Source: JAEUUM01 sp038326165 (GTDB lineage Bacteria; Bacteroidota; Bacteroidia; Chitinophagales; Saprospiraceae). From it: a DNA stretch of 47,699 nucleotides. Below the pieces are notes generated by a model, which did not search any database, was not told the DNA's origin, and saw only the letters and a program-made list of their open reading frames with translations. Every line of letters begins with the position of its first letter. Positions within the stretch are counted from its first letter, which is position 1. The position numbers were made by a program, and so were the translations under genes. Where the stretch lies: contig JBBQJT010000024.1 of the NCBI GenBank assembly GCA_038326165.1, positions 1-47,699 of the forward strand, in the 5' to 3' direction. Positions 44,468-47,699 of the stretch are shown piece after piece.

Positions 44468-45883
44468 ATGATAGAGTTGGGCTTGAATACGATCATAAGT
44501 GGAGCAGTAGGAAGCGGAAAAAATTATCAATCTATACTTTATGCCATATCAATTGTAGATGGCGTACCGCTCAGCAAGTTGAATGAAATGCATGCCGATC
44601 AAGTTCGCAAGCGATACAACCAACTTTGTGATGAAGGCCAGATCTTTCAAACCTCTTTCAGTGAAAACTATACTTATGAGAGTTTTGTAGAGCAACTCAT
44701 TGGTATCCAACAAAATGGAATGCCATTGGTGCAAGAAGGAATCCTCAAAATATTAGCTCTTAATGCCAAGCAGGCTTTGGTTCAAAGATTTATCGCCCAG
44801 GTTCCTCCCAATCAGATGAGCATTTCATTTGATCAGCTTTACAAGGCATTTATCAGGGATTTACGGGATGATAAAATTTCCACTTTTACTTCCAGTGAAG
44901 ACAAGAAGTTTTTGCTCCACAAGCTTGAAAATCGCGGAAACTTTTATGTAAGGGGTGAGAACAGTTATTCCACCTACTACATTTCACGCAACGAGCTACG
45001 CAAATTTTATGTTGAAGGTGTATCACCTGGTTCAAGCAAAGTTGACAAAAAAAAACCAGCACATGCTGACTTTCCTTTTGCCAATCCAGATGCATACTTA
45101 GCAATTGCTTCTTCATTGAAACAGTTTGAAGGTCAATACATCAACATGCTTGCACAGCAACAAGGTTCTCTGGATCAAGAGCAGGTGGCAAACTTTGAAT
45201 TGCCTCAAGATATAGCGGGACTAGGTGTTAAGAATTTTGTATTGATCATTGATCATATCGATGCTCCCAATGCATACAGAATATTTGGAGACATTATGCC
45301 TTTGCTTGAATCAGCCAAGCGCGATGGAAGACAAGAGGCAGCATTTGTCTATTTGCAACATTCGAAGACCGCTTTTTCTTTGCCACCAAACCTTTACATC
45401 ATCGGTTTGACCAATATGGGTTTCAGTGGTAATCAAATTGCAAATTTGCAATTGTACAACAATTTTGATGTCATGCAAGTTGTTCCTGATGCTCACGATA
45501 TTTGGCCTAAAGGTATGTCATCTGTCATTGATACCATTGACATGAAATTGCTATATGTGGCCATCAATAAACGCTTGGAACTACTTGGAGTTGACACTTT
45601 TATGGTCAATCCTTATCTGTTTAGATCGATTGGAGATTTTGCTAGATTGAAACATCTCTTTGAGTGCAGGTTAATTCCACAATTGAGGCGTGCATTATCG
45701 GGTGACTTAATGAAATTGCGTTTGATTTTGGGTCGGGAATTTGTCAGTGAAATGATAGTAGATCCCAATAACAACCTTTTGGATTACGATCCCAAATTAA
45801 TCAACATTAATGAATCGGTATTGGTATTGACATCTCCCAAAAAGTGGACAAAACAGAGTTTCATCAAGGTTTACGAATCTTGA
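44468..45883 (+). CDS. McrB-like AAA+ protein with altered catalytic motifs
   Basis: 471 residues. The order of motifs follows the McrB-type AAA+ GTPase family: Walker A GAVGSGKN (12-19), the family phrase FQTSFSENYTYESFVEQLIG (60-79; in McrB-like proteins typically TFHQSYSYEDFVEG), a Walker B region NFVLIIDHIDAPNAYRIFGD (from about 256), and PPNLYIIGLTNMG with sensor-1 Asn316. Key residues differ: Asn19 replaces the Walker A Thr/Ser, His263 replaces the Walker B Glu, and LQLYNNF (327-333) stands where Arg fingers (ALRRRF) are usual. Insertions of about 150 residues lie between. No McrC-like nuclease is adjacent. It is tightly placed behind the regulator, so a non-restriction regulatory or structural role is likely. 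Confidence 0.72.
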   Translation: MIELGLNTIISGAVGSGKNYQSILYAISIVDGVPLSKLNEMHADQVRKRYNQLCDEGQIFQTSFSENYTYESFVEQLIGIQQNGMPLVQEGILKILALNAKQALVQRFIAQVPPNQMSISFDQLYKAFIRDLRDDKISTFTSSEDKKFLLHKLENRGNFYVRGENSYSTYYISRNELRKFYVEGVSPGSSKVDKKKPAHADFPFANPDAYLAIASSLKQFEGQYINMLAQQQGSLDQEQVANFELPQDIAGLGVKNFVLIIDHIDAPNAYRIFGDIMPLLESAKRDGRQEAAFVYLQHSKTAFSLPPNLYIIGLTNMGFSGNQIANLQLYNNFDVMQVVPDAHDIWPKGMSSVIDTIDMKLLYVAINKRLELLGVDTFMVNPYLFRSIGDFARLKHLFECRLIPQLRRALSGDLMKLRLILGREFVSEMIVDPNNNLLDYDPKLININESVLVLTSPKKWTKQSFIKVYES

Positions 45884-45939
45884 AGGTTTTTATATTAAGT
45901 TTTGTATTGAGTTGTTAATTCAGCTTATTAGGGGTTCGC

Positions 45940-46030
45940 CTCACCCTTACTGAGGTAACTTTTACTCACCCTAGACGATAAATGTCGGGCCAGACTCAGA
46001 ACTCTCTCTTTAAAGAAAGGGGAGCTAAAA
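45940..46030. repeat. Degenerate copy of the hairpin repeat family found at the right end
   Basis: CTCACC...GACGATAAATGTCGGG and CTCTCTTTAAAGAAAGGGGAG...AATTCACT repeat, in decayed form, the phrases of the tandem array at 47394-47699 (GACGATGAATGTCGGG and the CCCCTCTCTT/AAGAGAGGGG hairpin with GGTAATTCAC). The remaining gene-free sequence of 45884-46213 shows only this and the terminator at 46157. Confidence 0.6.
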
Positions 46031-46156
46031 TTCACTGCTTGATCCACTTGCTTCTTAGGGGAAGGTTTTGTGTCTTATCGAAATCTGGAAAAAAAAAGAC
46101 GTAGGCAATGGCTAGGACTAATGAGAATAGTAAACCCAATATTGCACTTCAAATCA

Positions 46157-46193
46157 AAAAAAAAAACGCAATAACTTGTTATTGCGTTTTTTT
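46157..46193. terminator. Bidirectional Rho-independent terminator
   Basis: ACGCAATAA, loop CTTG and TTATTGCGT form a perfect stem bordered by a run of As on the left and of Ts on the right. It can end both the hemL/kinase/regulator/AAA+ transcript (plus) and the secreted-protein gene (minus). Confidence 0.9.
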
Positions 46194-46213
46194 GAAGTAG
46201 TATGCTGGCTGGA

Positions 46214-47137
46214 TTATTTTGATTTCTGATTCTTGATCAACAGATCATAATAGTAGATCTCACTGATTTCTGAAAGCAACCTGGATTTTTTAAATCTTTT
46301 GGCTTGGGAACGAGCGAAAGATACACCATAATTCCAAAGCCCTTTTTCTTCCATTTTACTGATAACAGCCACAGTTGAAGATTCTGGTGACAATGAGAGT
46401 TCCTTAGTTCCTATTTCCTGATTGGCTGTGGTTATTGCTTCCGTGTAGTCACTTTTGGCATGCGGAATAAAGATGTAAGGTTCAGATACCATTTTTAGAT
46501 CCATATTCGTTACAGTCCATGAATATTTACTGTCATTCTTGAAATATCTGGATGGGTTCTGTACGAGATATGAGTTGGTAGTAGATGTAGCCGAATAGAT
46601 CAATAAGTTATCCTTCAAATCAGTAAATTCTAGTTTATATACGCAAGTGTCACAGCAAGTAAACCACTGGAAAGTCTGGCTCTTGTTTATCATAGGCAAT
46701 GGTCCTTCAAAAGGAAATTCCAATGCTGGGCCGCATACGCCGCCACGAGATATACCTTGAATTGAGTTTTTGTAATTGGCTTTGGACTCCGAACTGTTGT
46801 GGGTTGTAAAGAAAGAGTGTACATAAGTACTCAATACTGCAACGCTAGATTTTTCAGGAGCTGGCACAAATTTCAAGTCACTGACTAAATACGTGCCAGG
46901 TTTATTGATGGTGCAAAGTTCAATTTTGTTTTTTGAAAGTTTTACCTCAGCGCCTTTGGCTAGAATGAGTTTTTGATCATTGGCAAGTTTACCATAAATG
47001 AGGTTTTTGGCCTTAGCTATTGGTTCATTTCGACCTACCGTTTTTACGGATCCCTTAATATTGAGTACAATAATTCCTTGAGCAAAGCTATTGTTTATAG
47101 CCAGTATGCAAATAAATGCGAATAAGAAATTTTTCAT
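46214..47137 (-). CDS. Secreted protein of unknown function, FecR-like N-terminal region
   Basis: 307 residues from the ATG at 47137. The frame is open nine codons further up, but the chosen start gives a clean signal peptide (MKNFLFAFICILAINNSFAQ) and sits well against the -7 motif at 47203. Residues about 22-95 (VLNIKGSVKTVGRNEPIAKA, LILAKGAEVKLSKNKIELC, GTYLVSDL) look like the FecR/iron-dicitrate beta-fold used for ligand or wall contact, though this is weak. The central part has FQWFTCCDTCVYKLEF with a CCxxC cluster, and the C-terminus is helical and charged. I do not recognise a family. It is monocistronic and bounded by the bidirectional terminator. Confidence 0.7.
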   Translation of the reverse strand: MKNFLFAFICILAINNSFAQGIIVLNIKGSVKTVGRNEPIAKAKNLIYGKLANDQKLILAKGAEVKLSKNKIELCTINKPGTYLVSDLKFVPAPEKSSVAVLSTYVHSFFTTHNSSESKANYKNSIQGISRGGVCGPALEFPFEGPLPMINKSQTFQWFTCCDTCVYKLEFTDLKDNLLIYSATSTTNSYLVQNPSRYFKNDSKYSWTVTNMDLKMVSEPYIFIPHAKSDYTEAITTANQEIGTKELSLSPESSTVAVISKMEEKGLWNYGVSFARSQAKRFKKSRLLSEISEIYYYDLLIKNQKSK

Positions 47138-47202
47138 GTCGTTTAATTTTAGGGTTAATGTCACTTATTGATTCCATTTTTGCCTGGCGGTTATCAAGAA
47201 TA

Positions 47203-47210
47203 CAAAAGTA
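47203..47210 (-). promoter_or_regulatory. Probable -7 element of the secreted-protein gene
   Basis: The minus strand reads TACTTTTG, a TAnnTTTG match, 65 bases before the ATG at 47137. No -33 partner is clear. Confidence 0.35.
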
Positions 47211-47393
47211 ATTTCAAATATTGGTAGTAGTTGCTCTCCGTGGATTTAATTCCAGATAAATCTTTGTTGAAACAAGCTCATATAAGTTAGTCAAGAATTG
47301 AACATAATTGTTACTTGGAATTACAAAGTAGCTTATTTCCTTAGGTTTTGAGGTTTTACCTCATCACCGATGAAGAATGTCGGGGTGAGTCAT

Positions 47394-47699
47394 AATTCAT
47401 ACTCACCCCCGGCCCCTCTCTTGAAAGAGAGGGGAGGTAATTCACTTTTTATTTCCTTTTCTTGACGATGAATGTCGGGGATTGGACCTTTAATTCATAC
47501 TCACCCCTGGCCCCTCTCTTGAAAGAGAGGGGAGGTAATTCACTAATTATTTCCTTTTCTTGGCGATGGGTGTCGGGATTGGACCTTTAATTCATACTCA
47601 CCCCCGGCCCCTCTCTTGAAAGAGAGGGGAGGTAATTCACTTTTTATTTCCTTTTCTTGACGATGAATGTCGGGGATTGGACCTTTAATTCATACTCAC
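47394..47699. repeat. Tandem array of about 98-bp hairpin repeats, running off the right edge
   Basis: The phrase ATTCATACTCACC recurs with ACTCAC beginning at 47401, 47499, 47596 and 47694, spaced 98, 97 and 98 bases. Each unit has a hairpin with arms CCCCTCTCTT and AAGAGAGGGG around GA, then GGAGGTAATTCACT, a TTATTTCCTTTTCTTG stretch and CGATG(A/G)(A/G)TGTCGGG. The array is cut by the window end, and a partial unit (TCACCGATGAAGAATGTCGGGG, split as ATCACCGATG then AAGAATGTCGGGG) precedes it at about 47363-47385. No gene is visible from 47165 to the end. Confidence 0.92.

Noticed and set aside
44468..45883. Functional McrBC restriction system
   Set aside because: There is no McrC nuclease nearby and three key residues of the ATPase are replaced; only the family likeness is kept as a claim.

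Overview
The window reads as chromosomal DNA of a Bacteroidota bacterium, most likely of the Saprospiria/Saprospirales type. The evidence is AT-rich sequence, promoters of the Bacteroidota form (TTTG, about 19 bases, TAnnTTTG), a fused SecDF, type IX secretion (T9SS) signals of both types (type A Por-type tail, type B CHU_C/gliding tail), a PorP/SprF-family protein, SprB-repeat and PKD adhesins, an HU-CCDC81/SPOR protein and LytS/LytTR signalling. The genus cannot be fixed from the sequence alone.

Layout. 1-1.4 kb is a mobile-element patch: a REP-associated (RAYT-like) Y1 transposase set among GTCCC...GGGAC palindromes, a decayed IS3-like transposase and a 24-bp tandem duplication. 1.7-15.6 kb holds surface and secretion genes: a 1921-residue SprB-repeat protein, a PorE-like TPR/beta-propeller/OmpA lipoprotein, SecDF, and a BNR/VPS10-like propeller protein with a T9SS tail. 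15.7-21.3 kb is housekeeping: a CorA transporter, a strikingly eukaryote-like class Ia ribonucleotide reductase (nrdB-nrdA) with an inverted pair of DnaA-box sequences upstream, and a class III-type sirtuin. 21.5-32.8 kb is a T9SS type B locus: PorP/SprF, a TPR-propeller-OmpA protein, and two tandem paralogous adhesins of about 1250 residues. 32.8-38 kb holds a COG2509-type flavoprotein, a DoxX membrane protein, and a LytTR regulator, a 46-codon small ORF and a soluble TPR-LytS kinase in a row.

38.1-39.3 kb is a second, unrelated RAYT/repeat system: a Y1 transposase flanked by a strictly 58-bp-periodic array of hairpin units. 39.4-41.3 kb (minus strand) carries kdsA and an HU-CCDC81/SPOR protein. 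41.4-45.9 kb is a tight operon: hemL, a membrane histidine kinase, an OmpR-type regulator and a McrB-like AAA+ protein whose key catalytic residues look replaced. The window ends with a secreted protein of unknown function and a tandem array of about 98-bp hairpin repeats running off the right edge.

The most unusual points are the two RAYT systems with different partner palindromes, the degenerate McrB-like protein tied to a two-component system, the DnaA-box pair before the eukaryote-like reductase, and the small ORF between a LytTR regulator and its kinase. SecDF, the T9SS substrates, PorP/SprF and the OmpA-type envelope proteins together describe a cell that exports large adhesins to its surface.
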